Source of the DNA: Gloeobacter kilaueensis JS1
GTDB taxonomy: Bacteria > Cyanobacteriota > Cyanobacteriia > Gloeobacterales > Gloeobacteraceae
Assembly: GCF_000484535.1 (NCBI RefSeq)
Contig: NC_022600.1
Span: 3,926,234-3,990,233 of the forward strand
Length of the DNA stretch: 64,000 nt
Reading direction: 5' to 3'
A program made the translations under genes and the position numbers. Below are positions 28,233 through 37,510 of this stretch, in pieces (the first letter of the stretch is position 1; every line of letters begins with the position of its first letter). The notes under the pieces are model-generated. The model did not search any database. It saw only the letters and a list, made by a program, of their open reading frames with translations, and had not been told where the DNA came from.

Positions 28233-28899
28233 GGACAACCCGCACCTGCGTTCGCTGCTCAACTGGCAGCTGGTGCAGAGCGGCTACGCGGCGCACGCCG
28301 TCGGCACCCTGGCGGAGGGACGCGAGTGGTTCAACAGCAACCTCCTCGATCTGGTGGTGCTCGATCTGCAGTTGCCCGACGGCGACGGTCTCGATTTTTG
28401 CCGCTGGCTGCGCGCCCAGTCGGACGCCTATGTGTTGATTCTGTCGTTTCGCGGTTCAGAGTCCGAAAAAGTCGAAGGGCTCAAGGCGGGGGCGGACGAT
28501 TATCTGGTCAAACCCTTTGGAATGCAGGAATTCCTGGCGCGCATCGAGGCGCTCGTCCGGCGGTTGCGCGCCCGGACGCCGTCTACCGCTCTGCAGTTTG
28601 GGGCGCTGCAGATCGACCCGGTACAGCGGCGCGTCGTGCTGGGCGATCAGGCGGTCGAACTCACGCCGCAGGAGTTCAGTCTGCTCTACGTGCTCGCCCA
28701 GCGGCCCGGATTGCCGCTCACCCGCGAGGATCTGCTCAAACTCGCCTGGCCTGCCGGGATCGACAATCCCCGCACCGTCGATACCCACGTGCTGACGCTG
28801 CGCAAGAAGATCGAATCGGACCCGAGGCATCCGCGCTTTATTCAGACCGTGCGCTCGATCGGCTATCAATTTTTGATCGAGCCTGCGACGTACTCTTAA
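28207..28899 (+). CDS. OmpR/PhoB-family response regulator
   Basis: The 230-residue protein has a receiver domain (IVEDNPHLR; Asp in LVVLDLQLPDGDGL; Lys in DYLVKPFG) and a winged-helix DNA-binding domain (VELTPQEFSLLYVLAQRPG; DTHVLTLRKKIESDP; IQTVRSIGYQFL). It is the DNA-binding output of the three-gene signalling cluster. The start ATG at 28207 overlaps the HisKA-like gene by 26 bp and has AGGAGG about 10 bases upstream. Confidence 0.93.
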   Translation: MPCQILIVEDNPHLRSLLNWQLVQSGYAAHAVGTLAEGREWFNSNLLDLVVLDLQLPDGDGLDFCRWLRAQSDAYVLILSFRGSESEKVEGLKAGADDYLVKPFGMQEFLARIEALVRRLRARTPSTALQFGALQIDPVQRRVVLGDQAVELTPQEFSLLYVLAQRPGLPLTREDLLKLAWPAGIDNPRTVDTHVLTLRKKIESDPRHPRFIQTVRSIGYQFLIEPATYS

Positions 28900-28945
28900 G
28901 TGCGCCCGAAACCTTAAAATTTGAAAGGAGAGGTTGAGGCGCAGC

Positions 28946-30094
28946 ATGGAGCTGTTGACCAAGGGTTTTGAAGTCGAAATGTACACTGGCACGCCCGAGG
29001 GCGATGTCGTGGGCCTCTCGCACCAGATCACCCGCGATCTGCCGAGCTTTATGCGCGAACCGGACCAGCGCAACGTCGAGTACGCCACCGAACCGCTCAA
29101 AGATTACGACGCGCTTTTGTGCGCGCTCTTGCATCCGCGCTGTCGATTGCGCCGCTACTTGAACGACCTGGGGGGCTACACGCTCCTGCCGGGCAGCACC
29201 CTCGCCCTCGAACACGACACCAGCCGCTTTTTACGTTCCGACCCCAATAATCCTTATCACGCCCGCATCGAGCAACTCTACGGCACGCGGGTCGTTACAT
29301 CGAGTATTCACATCAACTTTGGTATCGACGAACCCGAGGAGATTATCAAAGCCTGCCGCCTGCTCCGGCTCGAAGCGCCGGTGGTGCTGGCCCTGAGCGC
29401 CTCCTCGCCCTTTTTTAACGGCGAGCCCACCGGTGCCCACTCGACGCGCTGGCTGCGCTTTCCCCACACGCCGGAGTACGTGCCGCTTTTTTTGAGCCAC
29501 GGCCACTACATCGATTGGGTCGAAGAACAATTGCGGCTGGGGACGATGTTCAACGTGCGCCATCTGTGGAGTTCGGTGCGTCCCAACGGCGCGGATCGCC
29601 CTTACGCGATCAACCGCGCCGAGTTGCGCATCGCCGATCTCATCGCCTCGCCGGTGGTACTTCTGGGGATTACAGCGCTTGTCGAGACCCGGCTTCTGGC
29701 CCTGCTGGCCGGTGAGATTCCTGACCCGCTCACCAGCCAGTTCACCCCCCAGGAACTGGTCGAGATCACAATCCTCAACGAGAAGGCAGCGGCAAAAGAC
29801 AGCCTCGCCGCCCGGCTCATCGACTGGCAGACGGGCCGCGAATCGAGCGTGTACGAGTGGACCGAGCGCTGGCTGGTGCGCGCTATGACCGTGGCTGCTG
29901 AGCGGGGCTTTGAGCGCTATCTGCCGGCGGTCGAGGCGGTACTTGCCGGCGGCAACGAGGCGATGCGCTGGCTGGAGCAGTACCATGTCGGCTGTAGCAT
30001 CCGAAGGATCTTAGAGCAGGAAGCCCTCGCCCTTGAGCAGATGGAGGCCGAACTGCGCGCCAGACTGTGTACAGGTTCGGCCCTGCCCTGCTAG
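28946..30094 (+). CDS. gshA: Glutamate-cysteine ligase, cyanobacterial type
   Basis: The 382-residue protein resembles the cyanobacterial GshA family, distantly related to carboxylate-amine ligases: TKGFEVEMYTGTPEGDVVG, LPGSTLALEHD, VTSSIHINFGIDEPE, LALSASSPFFNGEPTGAHSTR. It makes gamma-glutamylcysteine, the first step to glutathione. AAAGGAGAGG precedes a TTG at 28934 by very few bases and the ATG at 28946 by about 14; I chose the ATG, but the TTG start is possible. No gshB is visible nearby. Confidence 0.85.
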   Translation: MELLTKGFEVEMYTGTPEGDVVGLSHQITRDLPSFMREPDQRNVEYATEPLKDYDALLCALLHPRCRLRRYLNDLGGYTLLPGSTLALEHDTSRFLRSDPNNPYHARIEQLYGTRVVTSSIHINFGIDEPEEIIKACRLLRLEAPVVLALSASSPFFNGEPTGAHSTRWLRFPHTPEYVPLFLSHGHYIDWVEEQLRLGTMFNVRHLWSSVRPNGADRPYAINRAELRIADLIASPVVLLGITALVETRLLALLAGEIPDPLTSQFTPQELVEITILNEKAAAKDSLAARLIDWQTGRESSVYEWTERWLVRAMTVAAERGFERYLPAVEAVLAGGNEAMRWLEQYHVGCSIRRILEQEALALEQMEAELRARLCTGSALPC

Positions 30095-30180
30095 AGCCTG
30101 AACACATCGCTCCGGGGGAAGTTCTGCTTCGCGGTACTTGGGGCTACATTGGAGGGTGGTTCTCCGCAGGAACAAGAACG

Positions 30181-30669
30181 ATGAAAACAGTGCATGTAGC
30201 GATTGCCGCCGGGTTGATTGCGCTGCTGAGCGCCTGTGGCGGCGGTTCCTCCACCAGTACGACAAGCAGTACGACGACCACGACGACAGCCTCCACCCCG
30301 GAAGCGACGACTTCTGCTCCGACGACGACCGCCTCCGCCCCAGCCAGTACGACCACGAGTGGCGGCAACGTAATCAAGATGGGCAGCGACACGGGCCAGC
30401 TGGTGTTTGTGCCGGCCAAGCTCACGGTCAAACCCGGAGACAAGATTGTCTGGGAGATGAACAAGGCCGGTCCCCACAACGCCGTCTTTGACGGCACCGA
30501 GCCGGACGCCGCCACCGCCAAGGCGATCGCTGAACCGAAGCTCCTCAACAAGCCCGGCGACAAAATCGAAGTCACTGTCCCGGCCAACGCCAAGCCCGGC
30601 GACTACTCCTACCACTGTGTGCCCCACAAGTCGGCAGGAATGGTCGGTGTAATCACCGTGGCCAAGTAA
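30181..30669 (+). CDS. petE: Plastocyanin-like cupredoxin, predicted lipoprotein
   Basis: The 162-residue product has a lipoprotein signal (MKTVHVAIAAGLIALLSAC, lipobox LSAC), then about 40 residues made almost entirely of Ser, Thr, Ala and Pro, then a plastocyanin domain. Type-1 copper ligands are visible: His in AGPHNAVF, Cys and His in YHCVPHKSAGM, and Met in the same loop. Plastocyanin carries electrons from the cytochrome b6f complex to photosystem I. A lipid anchor with a flexible linker would keep it on the outer face of the membrane. The domain and spacing look intact. Confidence 0.88.
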   Translation: MKTVHVAIAAGLIALLSACGGGSSTSTTSSTTTTTTASTPEATTSAPTTTASAPASTTTSGGNVIKMGSDTGQLVFVPAKLTVKPGDKIVWEMNKAGPHNAVFDGTEPDAATAKAIAEPKLLNKPGDKIEVTVPANAKPGDYSYHCVPHKSAGMVGVITVAK

Positions 30670-30693
30670 GCAGCTTATCCAGCTGTGCGGGTG

Positions 30694-30718
30694 GTCCGGT
30701 GCTATTCTGTCACCGGAC
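30694..30718 (+). terminator. Perfect hairpin between petE and the ABC gene
   Basis: GTCCGGTG and CACCGGAC form an 8-bp perfect stem with a 9-base loop. There is no T-run after it, so termination is uncertain; it may instead stabilise the petE transcript or lie in the leader of the next gene. Confidence 0.45.
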
Positions 30719-30740
30719 ATCTGAATCACCGGTATTCGCC

Positions 30741-31505
30741 GTGGCCCTGCTCGTTGTCGAAAATCTCACCAAGCGCTTTGGCGGCCTGCTCGCGGTCAAC
30801 AGTGTCTCCTTCGGCGTTGAAACCGCTGAGATCTTGAGTGTGATTGGCCCCAACGGCGCGGGCAAGACGACGCTCTTTAACATGCTCACCGGCATCTACG
30901 CGCCCACTACCGGCAGCGCCAGCCTCGCAGGCAGGCCGCTCGTGGGTGCAAAGCCGCACCAGATCGTCGCGGCGGGTCTGGCGCGCACTTTTCAAAATAT
31001 TCGCCTCTTTGGCAGTATGAGTGCGCTCGAAAACGTGATGGTGGGCCGCCACAGCCGTACGAAGGGCGGCTTCTGGACAGCGTTGCTGCCCGGCAAGGCA
31101 GGGGTGGCCGAAGAAAAACAAATCGCTCAGCGCGCGAGCGAAGAACTCGATTTTGTCGGCCTGGGCCACTGTGCCGCCCAGACCGCCTCCTGCCTCTGCT
31201 ACGGCGACCAGCGCCGCCTGGAGGTGGCCCGCGCCCTCGCCACCGATCCGCAGCTGGTGTTGCTCGACGAACCGGCTGCCGGTATGAATCCCCAGGAGAC
31301 GCGCTCGCTCATCGCCCTTATCCGCCGCATCCAGAAGCGCGGCATCACCGTCGTCCTCATCGAGCACGACATGAACCTGGTGATGAACCTCTCCGATCGG
31401 GTCGTGGTGATGAACTTTGGCCAGAAGATCGCCGATGGCGCACCAGCTCAGGTGCGCTCCGACCCCCAGGTAATCGCCGCCTACCTGGGCAGCGGGGCGG
31501 CATGA
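30741..31505 (+). CDS. ABC transporter ATP-binding protein, LivG/UrtD-like
   Basis: The 254-residue ATPase has Walker A GPNGAGKTT, a Q-loop in LARTFQNIRLFGSMSALENVM, signature LCYGDQRRLEVARALA, Walker B LVLLDEPAAGMNP and the H-loop LIEHDM. The sequence follows the branched-chain amino acid (LivG) branch. The signature begins LCYG instead of LSYG. The start is probably GTG at 30741. No permease, binding protein or LivF partner is adjacent, so the substrate cannot be told. Confidence 0.88.
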   Translation: MALLVVENLTKRFGGLLAVNSVSFGVETAEILSVIGPNGAGKTTLFNMLTGIYAPTTGSASLAGRPLVGAKPHQIVAAGLARTFQNIRLFGSMSALENVMVGRHSRTKGGFWTALLPGKAGVAEEKQIAQRASEELDFVGLGHCAAQTASCLCYGDQRRLEVARALATDPQLVLLDEPAAGMNPQETRSLIALIRRIQKRGITVVLIEHDMNLVMNLSDRVVVMNFGQKIADGAPAQVRSDPQVIAAYLGSGAA

Positions 31506-31512
31506 GCGCTGC

Positions 31513-32970
31513 CTAGCTTCCCAGGCGCTCCGGAACGAGGCGGCCTGTTACCTCCCCTTCGCGGACTTCTTCTTGATATTGGGCATCGGCGTTGACCGCC
31601 CAGAGATTGTAGCGGCCCTCGGTGGCGATGTTGCGGGCTGCCAACAGTCCCGTCATCATCGCGTGGTCCTGGTTGTTGTAGCGGTGCATCCCGTTGCGGC
31701 CAATCAGTTGCAGATTCGGCAATTCGCGCTCGATAAACGCCCGGATCACCTCGACGTTTTCGCGGTAATGATCGTCGTAGACCGGATAGGCTTTGTCCTG
31801 GCGGACGACGGTGCCATCGACGACCTGCTGGGGGTCCACCAGCCCCAACTGGGCCAGTTCGCGGCGGCCCAGGGCAATCAGATCGGCGTCGGAGGCGCTC
31901 CAGAGTCCATCCCCTTCAAAACAAAAGTACTCCAGCCCCAGGCAGGTATAGCGCCCATCGGGGACCATCTCCGGACTCCAGTTCTTAAAATTCTGGATCC
32001 GTCCCATCTTGACACTCGGATCGTGGATGTAGATCCAGTTGTCCGGGAAGACTTCGGCCTGATCGATGACGAGCGCCACGGTGAGAAAGTCGCGGTAACC
32101 GAGCGCCCCAGCCGCTCGCTGCACTGCTGTCGGAGCCGGTGGGTCGAGGGCAAGAACAAGTTCCCGCAGGGGCATCGTCGAAAGAAAGTCCGTCCCGGCA
32201 AAGGAGCGCCCATCGGCGGTCCAGACGCGCAACAGCCGCGTATCAGAGCGCTCCAGGCGAGTGACGGGCGCGTCGAAGACAAGCGGGTGCCCGGCGTCCT
32301 TGAGCGCTGCCGCCACCGCCTCCCACATCTCGCCCGGCCCCCGGCCCGGATAGCGGAAGCGGTCGATGAGCGTCTTGATCACCGCCCCTCGTCCTTTCGG
32401 TTGGGGCCAGAACATCGAACGGAGGAGCGAGGCCATCGACAAGCCCTTGATCCGCTGGGCCGCCCAGTCAGCGGAAATTTCCGAGCAGGGCATCCCCCAG
32501 ACTTTTTCGGTATAGGTCTTAAAAAAGATCTCGTACAGCCTGCGCCCGAAGGCGCGCACGGTCCAGTCCTCGAAGGAGCGCATTCCTTTGGGCGGCAATA
32601 CGCGGGCTTTAAGGTAGCTGGCGACGCAGAGGGCGGCGGTGGTGGGGCCGAGGTTGACCAGGGCGTTGAGAGGCCGAATCGGGTAGTCGAAGTAGCGGTT
32701 GCGATAAAAGATGCGCGAGAGCCGACCGCGTTCGAGCAGGCGGTCCTTGAGCACCGCACTCCAGAACTGCTCGATCTCTTCAGACTTTGAAAAAAAGCGG
32801 TGCCCACCGATGTCGAAGCGAAAACCCTTGTAGTTCACGGTGCGGCTGATGCCGCCGATGTGGCCGCTGCGTTCGAGGATCGTTGAAGCGATACCCAGAC
32901 GATCCAATTCGAAGGCTGCACTCAAACCGGCTGGTCCTGCCCCGATGACGACGACGTGTCTGTCTGCCAT
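31513..32970 (-). CDS. FAD-dependent amine-oxidase/UDP-galactopyranose-mutase-like oxidoreductase
   Basis: The 485-residue protein starts with a Rossmann FAD site ([21 protein letters not shown]) followed by [25 protein letters not shown], a pattern of protoporphyrinogen-oxidase-like and UDP-galactopyranose-mutase-like flavoproteins. [10 protein letters not shown]-terminal FAD segment is present. Several cyanobacteria carry such proteins annotated only as NAD(P)/FAD oxidoreductase; the substrate is unknown. Its ATG overlaps the ilvN stop by one base, so the two genes are co-transcribed. Confidence 0.88.
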   Translation of the reverse strand: MADRHVVVIGAGPAGLSAAFELDRLGIASTILERSGHIGGISRTVNYKGFRFDIGGHRFFSKSEEIEQFWSAVLKDRLLERGRLSRIFYRNRYFDYPIRPLNALVNLGPTTAALCVASYLKARVLPPKGMRSFEDWTVRAFGRRLYEIFFKTYTEKVWGMPCSEISADWAAQRIKGLSMASLLRSMFWPQPKGRGAVIKTLIDRFRYPGRGPGEMWEAVAAALKDAGHPLVFDAPVTRLERSDTRLLRVWTADGRSFAGTDFLSTMPLRELVLALDPPAPTAVQRAAGALGYRDFLTVALVIDQAEVFPDNWIYIHDPSVKMGRIQNFKNWSPEMVPDGRYTCLGLEYFCFEGDGLWSASDADLIALGRRELAQLGLVDPQQVVDGTVVRQDKAYPVYDDHYRENVEVIRAFIERELPNLQLIGRNGMHRYNNQDHAMMTGLLAARNIATEGRYNLWAVNADAQYQEEVREGEVTGRLVPERLGS

Positions 32971-33497
32971 CAGACGCGGGTAAGCAGGGGCGACTGGACT
33001 TTCAAAAATTCGGTATTGACCCCCGACTCGCGGATCAAAGCGATCTTGCCGGTGCGGGCGATCTCTTTGATGCCAAATTTGGTGAGCATCTGGATAATCG
33101 CGACCATCTTGCCCGGATCGCCTGTCACCTCGACGGTGACCGACTCCTCGGCCACATCGACGATCCGGGCGCGAAAGACGGTGGCAAGCTCGATGATCTC
33201 GCTGCGGGTGACGGTGGTGGCGCTCACTTTGATGAGCATCAACTCGCGCTCGACGCAGGGAACGGTCGTGATGTCCTGCACTTTGAGGACGCTCACCAGT
33301 TTGTGCAACTGCTTGGTCACCTGCTCGACCGCCTGCGCGTCGCCACCCACCACCATCGTGATCCGCGTCGTGCCCATCTGCTCGGCGGAACCCACCGCCA
33401 GACTCTCGATATTAAAACTGCGCCGGGCAAACATGCCGGTGATCCGCGCCAGCGCCCCGGACTCATCCTGCACCAGTACTGAGAGAGTATGCTTCAC
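32970..33497 (-). CDS. ilvN: Acetolactate synthase small (regulatory) subunit
   Basis: The 175-residue protein begins with an ACT domain ([36 protein letters not shown]), the classic IlvN/IlvH opening, then the second domain with [21 protein letters not shown]. It gives valine feedback control to the acetolactate synthase large subunit in branched-chain amino acid synthesis. The large subunit is not in the window. It overlaps the downstream oxidoreductase start by one base. Confidence 0.95.
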   Translation of the reverse strand: MKHTLSVLVQDESGALARITGMFARRSFNIESLAVGSAEQMGTTRITMVVGGDAQAVEQVTKQLHKLVSVLKVQDITTVPCVERELMLIKVSATTVTRSEIIELATVFRARIVDVAEESVTVEVTGDPGKMVAIIQMLTKFGIKEIARTGKIALIRESGVNTEFLKVQSPLLTRV

Positions 33498-33533
33498 CGC
33501 GCTGTGCCATCAAATCGCCCCTCAGTATATCGC

Positions 33534-34199
33534 TCAGGAGTTCTTAGCGGCCAGAAATGCTTTGATGAGCCCGAGATTTTTGGCCTCGATCGTGCGGCCA
33601 GTGTAGGGTTTGCGGCAATCTTCGGCGGCGGCGGAACCCGGTATCGCCCGTTCGCACTCGCCTGCTGCTGCAAAAATGTCCGATCTGAGGCGAATCTTGA
33701 CGGCGACGCTCTGTTGGGCCTGCTCGATGCGCTTCAATCCCGGTTCGAGCAGGGTGAAGTTGACGCGGACGGTGTGGGTTTTGCCCCTATCGATGCTCTG
33801 GATAACGCTGTCGAAGTCCTCGCCGTCGCGCAGGGGGCGGCCATCCACCTCCAGAAAGACCGCCGGGCGGTCGTCGCTGATGTTGTGGGTGGAGTCGGCA
33901 AAGGGCAACTCCGCCACCAGACTGGACCGCTTGCCGGTGGCAGTGCCCACGCTCACCGCCGCCAGATCGAGCCGGGAGCGGTACGGCTCGACGGCGATTT
34001 CACCCTTGTAGCGGTTGCGGGCATCACGGAAGGGCGTGCCGTCCGCCTTCAACAAAAAGATGTCCCGTGGGCCACTTACCGGCAGAGTGAGGGTCCGCTT
34101 CTCGCCTTTGGGGGCAGCAGCAGGCGGCTTTGAGACTGCTACCGTCTGAGTTGTACAGCCGCTCAACAATAGCGCCACCAGCCAGCCTGTGCGCTTCAT
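33534..34199 (-). CDS. Lipoprotein of unknown function
   Basis: The 221-residue product has a lipoprotein signal (MKRTGWLVALLLSGC) then a soluble beta-rich domain. Two Cys in ECERAIPGSAAAEDC may form a disulfide. I do not recognise the family. The ATG at 34199 was chosen because it places the lipobox at residues 12-15; an ATG eight codons earlier is in frame. It is read in the same direction as the two small genes upstream. Confidence 0.7.
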   Translation of the reverse strand: MKRTGWLVALLLSGCTTQTVAVSKPPAAAPKGEKRTLTLPVSGPRDIFLLKADGTPFRDARNRYKGEIAVEPYRSRLDLAAVSVGTATGKRSSLVAELPFADSTHNISDDRPAVFLEVDGRPLRDGEDFDSVIQSIDRGKTHTVRVNFTLLEPGLKRIEQAQQSVAVKIRLRSDIFAAAGECERAIPGSAAAEDCRKPYTGRTIEAKNLGLIKAFLAAKNS

Positions 34200-34230
34200 G
34201 TAACGAGTTGTCAAGATCGCCATTATTGTA

Positions 34231-34533
34231 TTAGAGCATGACCGTCAGCAGCAGCTGATTGCTGTCCCCGGCAGGCGACTGGACCCAGAGGCGACGATCG
34301 CCGGGGTAGGCATCGAAGTCAATCGCCACCGTCAGCGTCAGCCGATCGGGACCGGACTCCACCGGTTTGTTGCGCCGTCCCAGCGGATCGCCCAACATCG
34401 CCCGCACGCCGCGAGCGGGCTTGATTTGTACTCCCTCGACATCGCCAAGATGGCGGCCACGCACATCCACCACCAGCACATCGCCGACGAATGCCGCATC
34501 CGGAAAGCTGAGCGGATCGATCGCAGGTAACAT
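34231..34533 (-). CDS. Small beta-rich protein, possibly Ig/IPT-like
   Basis: The 100-residue protein (FPDAAFVGDVLVVDVRGRHL...LWVQSPAGDSNQLLLTVML) looks like a single beta-sandwich of the IPT/TIG sort, with no signal peptide. Its ATG overlaps the stop of the upstream small gene by one base, so it is the second gene of a coupled pair. Function unknown. Confidence 0.6.
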   Translation of the reverse strand: MLPAIDPLSFPDAAFVGDVLVVDVRGRHLGDVEGVQIKPARGVRAMLGDPLGRRNKPVESGPDRLTLTVAIDFDAYPGDRRLWVQSPAGDSNQLLLTVML

Positions 34534-34754
34534 CAGAGGTTTCGTTCGGGGGGACCGCTGGAGGGACTGTTGTTGAACTGCCGCTCGAGCATTGCGATAA
34601 TTTCTTCGCGGGTCTGGGGGATTCCCGGACGCTGAGTGGGCGTATAGCGCTGTGCTTTTCTTAAAGAAGTGCGCGTCTGATTATAAAAATGGGTAATCCC
34701 CGCCAGAATGGCCGTCGCCACGACGGTTGCGCATAGAAGCACAAGACAAGACAT
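34533..34754 (-). CDS. Small membrane-anchored protein, 73 residues
   Basis: One hydrophobic helix at the N-terminus (MSCLVLLCATVVATAILAGI) is followed by a basic, Pro/Gln-rich tail containing TREEIIAMLERQFNN. The ATG at 34754 was chosen to give the helix; the frame is open further upstream. It is coupled to the next gene by a TGATG overlap. Function unknown. Confidence 0.6.
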   Translation of the reverse strand: MSCLVLLCATVVATAILAGITHFYNQTRTSLRKAQRYTPTQRPGIPQTREEIIAMLERQFNNSPSSGPPERNL

Positions 34755-34864
34755 GTTCTGTTCCCTGGACGCTGATGGTCGCCTACAGTCTAGCGGCTCG
34801 CAGACGGGCAGTGACGAGTCGGCAAGGAAAAACAACATTGCTTGTTGCGGCCTGGCAAAGCCCT

Positions 34865-35290
34865 TTACTTGCTGGGCTGGGTAGCAACAACCAGCTTTTC
34901 GAGACCGGCCTGACGGGCGGCATCCATCACCTTGACGACATTTTTCTGGCGGGCATCGGCGTCGGCCTGGACGATCAGCACCTTCTGGCCGGTCACCTCC
35001 GCTTCGCGGCGAATCGTCGGCAACAGGTTGTCTTCGGGGACAACTGCACCGTTGACAGAGAATTTGCCATCTTTATCGACGCCCACCAGCAGGCTCTTTT
35101 TTTGCTCGGGCTTGTCGCCGGTGGCGGAGCTGGGCAGGTCTACTTTGAGGCCGCTGTTTTGAATCAGAGGAGCAGTAATCAGTAGGATAATCACCAGCAC
35201 CAGGAAAACGTCGGTGAGGGGAGTGATGTTGATCTCGTTAAAGCCGGCTCGGCTGCGGCGGCCACGGCGGCCCGCACTTTGAATGGCCAT
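34865..35290 (-). CDS. exbD: ExbD/TolR-family biopolymer transport protein
   Basis: The 141-residue protein has a short cytoplasmic N-terminus, a single helix with the functional Asp (INITPLTDVFLVLVIILLIT), and a periplasmic domain ending with VMDAARQAGLEKLVVAT. With ExbB it forms the proton-driven motor that energises TonB-dependent outer membrane transport. The gene follows exbB by 15 bp. No TonB is visible nearby. Confidence 0.92.
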   Translation of the reverse strand: MAIQSAGRRGRRSRAGFNEINITPLTDVFLVLVIILLITAPLIQNSGLKVDLPSSATGDKPEQKKSLLVGVDKDGKFSVNGAVVPEDNLLPTIRREAEVTGQKVLIVQADADARQKNVVKVMDAARQAGLEKLVVATQPSK

Positions 35291-35305
35291 CGGTGCCTCC
35301 TGTGA

Positions 35306-35971
35306 CTACTGCTGGGAGATGGTTTCTTCGACCGGCTCGGCTTCGAGTTCGGCGACGTCGGTAAAGTTGAGAAACAGCAGCTTGAGGAGCTGAAAATCGT
35401 CCTCGAACTGGGCGACGATATTTTGAAAGGCGTTGTAGGCGACGACCGAGGCGATAGCGACGATGAGGCCGGCGGCGGTGGCAATAAGGGCGAAACCGAT
35501 TTCGGCGGCCAGTTTGTTGCTGGTCGCTCCCTCACCTGCGAAAGTCTGAAACGAGCGCAAAATACCGACGACGGTGCCCAACAGGCCCAAAAAGGGAGCC
35601 ACGGCACCGATCGTGCCGAGGACGCTCAGATGCTTTTCAAACTTGCGCATCCCGAGGTTGATCGTGATGTCGAACGCCTGTTCGAAGTTGACGCGGGGCA
35701 CCGACAACAGCCGCACGCCATCTTCGGCCACCTCCCCGAGCACACCACCCACCTGTTCGGAGAGATTGCGCGCTCCGGAGAGATTACTGCGCTCGAGTTC
35801 ACGCTGAAGCCGGACAATAAAGCGATCAACGTCGCGCTTGTTGCGGTTGATGTAGAGCCAGCGCTCGATGACGACAGCAATAGTCAGTACCGAGCACAGC
35901 AGCAAAGGAACAGCAATCCACCAATCGTTGACAACAAAGCGGTAAATATCGGAGAGAAAATTGTTGGGCAT
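35306..35971 (-). CDS. exbB: ExbB/TolQ/MotA-family proton channel protein
   Basis: The 221-residue protein has three predicted helices; the family core LSVLGTIGAVAPFLGLLGTVVGILRSFQTFA and AEIGFALIATAAGLIVAIASVVAYN is clear. It forms the pentameric proton channel around ExbD. ATG at 35971 is preferred; a GTG at 35989 is also in frame. It is the first gene of the exbB-exbD pair. Confidence 0.92.
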   Translation of the reverse strand: MPNNFLSDIYRFVVNDWWIAVPLLLCSVLTIAVVIERWLYINRNKRDVDRFIVRLQRELERSNLSGARNLSEQVGGVLGEVAEDGVRLLSVPRVNFEQAFDITINLGMRKFEKHLSVLGTIGAVAPFLGLLGTVVGILRSFQTFAGEGATSNKLAAEIGFALIATAAGLIVAIASVVAYNAFQNIVAQFEDDFQLLKLLFLNFTDVAELEAEPVEETISQQ

Positions 35972-36088
35972 AGCGGATGTAACCAGCACTCCCTAAGTTG
36001 GGTTCATTGTAGCGGGGACGGCGCTGCTGGACAGATAGTTCCTACAATTTGGCAGTATGAGGGTGCCGCCCGTCTGCACCAAGATAGC

Positions 36089-37129
36089 CTAACGCAAAAA
36101 AGGCAGTGGGTTGACCGCCCGGCCCCCCTGGTGGATCTCAAAGTGCAGGTGGGGTCCAGTGCAGCGCCCGGTGCAGCCCCGTGCTCCGAGGGTCTGGCCA
36201 GCCTCGATCGATTGACCGGGTTGGGCTGTCACCCGCGAAAGATGGGCGTAGCGGCTGACGATGCCATCTTCGTGGCGGATATCGACGGCGTTGCCAAACC
36301 CACCGGACATCCAGCCGGCGTAGACGACGACCCCGGTGCGGGCAGCGACGACGGGCGAACCCATGGGGCCAACGATGTCGATGCCCTCGTGCATCCGCCC
36401 CCCCCGCCAGCCGTAGGGAGAACCGACGTAGCCCTGTACTGGCCAGGTGTAGCCGTGCCCGTTGGTCGGATGGGAGGGCCGGACCAGACTGAGGGCTGCG
36501 AGGGTGGCAGCGGGCGCAGCTGACACACTGGCTCCGTCGGCGCGTCTGGTCAGAGCGGTCGCTTCGCCAGGAATCACCAGCAACTGGCCGGGACTGATAA
36601 AATCCTGCAGACTCGGACCGGTCGCCTTCGCGATCGCGGTTGCGGGAACAGCAAAGCGTTCGGCAATCGCCGCGAGGGTATCGCGTCCTTCGACTCTGTA
36701 GACCAGACCATCGACGGGCGGAATCAACAGCCTGTGGCCTACTGCCAGCGGCTGGGTCAAATCAAGACTGTTAGAAAGCGCAATCGAGCTGGGTCTCAAG
36801 CCATAGCTGCGGGCGAGGGTATCGAGGGTATCGTCGGCGGCAACCGTGTGGGTGACCACCGAGCGGCGACCATCGAGCCAGTGCTCGCTGTCGCTGACGA
36901 CGACCAGGGCGGCGACGTACTTTGCCTGGGTATTCTGCTGCAGGACGGCCACCAGATTGGCATCGGCCACCGGCTCTATCGGCGCACTCAGCCGGGCGAC
37001 TACAATTGCGCCGCTTACCAGTGCAACTGCCGCCGCCGTATACCAGCCAATCCGAAACTTTCGGCGGGCGATCCGGGAGGGCAGGGGAGTTTTTGCCTGT
37101 GAGACTGTCTGGACCGCCGATTTCACCAT
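36089..37129 (-). CDS. LysM-domain M23 peptidoglycan endopeptidase-like protein
   Basis: The 346-residue protein has an N-terminal membrane helix (about residues 27-48), two LysM repeats (TLDTLARSYGLRPSSIALSN; TLAAIAERFAVPATAIAKAT) and an M23 domain with HEGIDIVGPMGSPVVAA, RYAHLSRV and GPHLHFEI. The zinc ligands (H of HEGID, D, and HLH) are present, so it should be an active endopeptidase or an amidase activator. It acts in the cell wall. ATG at 37129 has GGGGGAG four bases upstream. Confidence 0.92.
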   Translation of the reverse strand: MVKSAVQTVSQAKTPLPSRIARRKFRIGWYTAAAVALVSGAIVVARLSAPIEPVADANLVAVLQQNTQAKYVAALVVVSDSEHWLDGRRSVVTHTVAADDTLDTLARSYGLRPSSIALSNSLDLTQPLAVGHRLLIPPVDGLVYRVEGRDTLAAIAERFAVPATAIAKATGPSLQDFISPGQLLVIPGEATALTRRADGASVSAAPAATLAALSLVRPSHPTNGHGYTWPVQGYVGSPYGWRGGRMHEGIDIVGPMGSPVVAARTGVVVYAGWMSGGFGNAVDIRHEDGIVSRYAHLSRVTAQPGQSIEAGQTLGARGCTGRCTGPHLHFEIHQGGRAVNPLPFLR

Positions 37130-37510
37130 GTACTCCCCCACCTGATGCGCTACTGGCACACACCCCCTCAAAGAAGGCGTGCGCTTCGGTTTCAAATAAG
37201 ATACCCCGAAAGAGTACCGGATTCGATCCTGCTCAAATAGTTCGTGGTTGACAAATAGTCAGTTGACATAGATGGACCGATCCCCTGGCTTGACGGCCAT
37301 CCGCACCGCGCCCTAAACTCACGATGAATATCGAATCACAATAAAAACGCGGCACTGCCTGCCGGCTCCAGCGAGCGGGAGCAGTCACCAGAAGATCGAT
37401 TGAGAGTTTGCCGGGTGCTCCACGAGTGGACGCGAGCTGCAGATACTGCCGGGCGGGCTGGGATAGCCTGCGGCCCTGCTTTCCTTTATTGTCTTGAGAG
37501 GAATTTTGCG
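37130..37510. promoter_or_regulatory. Divergent promoter region between M23 peptidase and TolC genes
   Basis: The 381-bp gap carries two TTGACA hexamers in direct repeat 15 bp apart (37248-37253 and 37263-37268) and a further TTGAC at 37290. These are candidate -35 elements or a repeated operator for tolC. An obvious TATAAT is missing at the right distance, so the assignment is weak. The tolC ribosome-binding site GAGAGGA lies about eight bases before its ATG. Confidence 0.35.

Noticed and set aside
35423..36523. Plus-strand open frame of 366 codons across exbB and the M23 gene
   Set aside because: It is antisense to two recognisable genes and covers the intergenic gap without any ribosome-binding site or domain.
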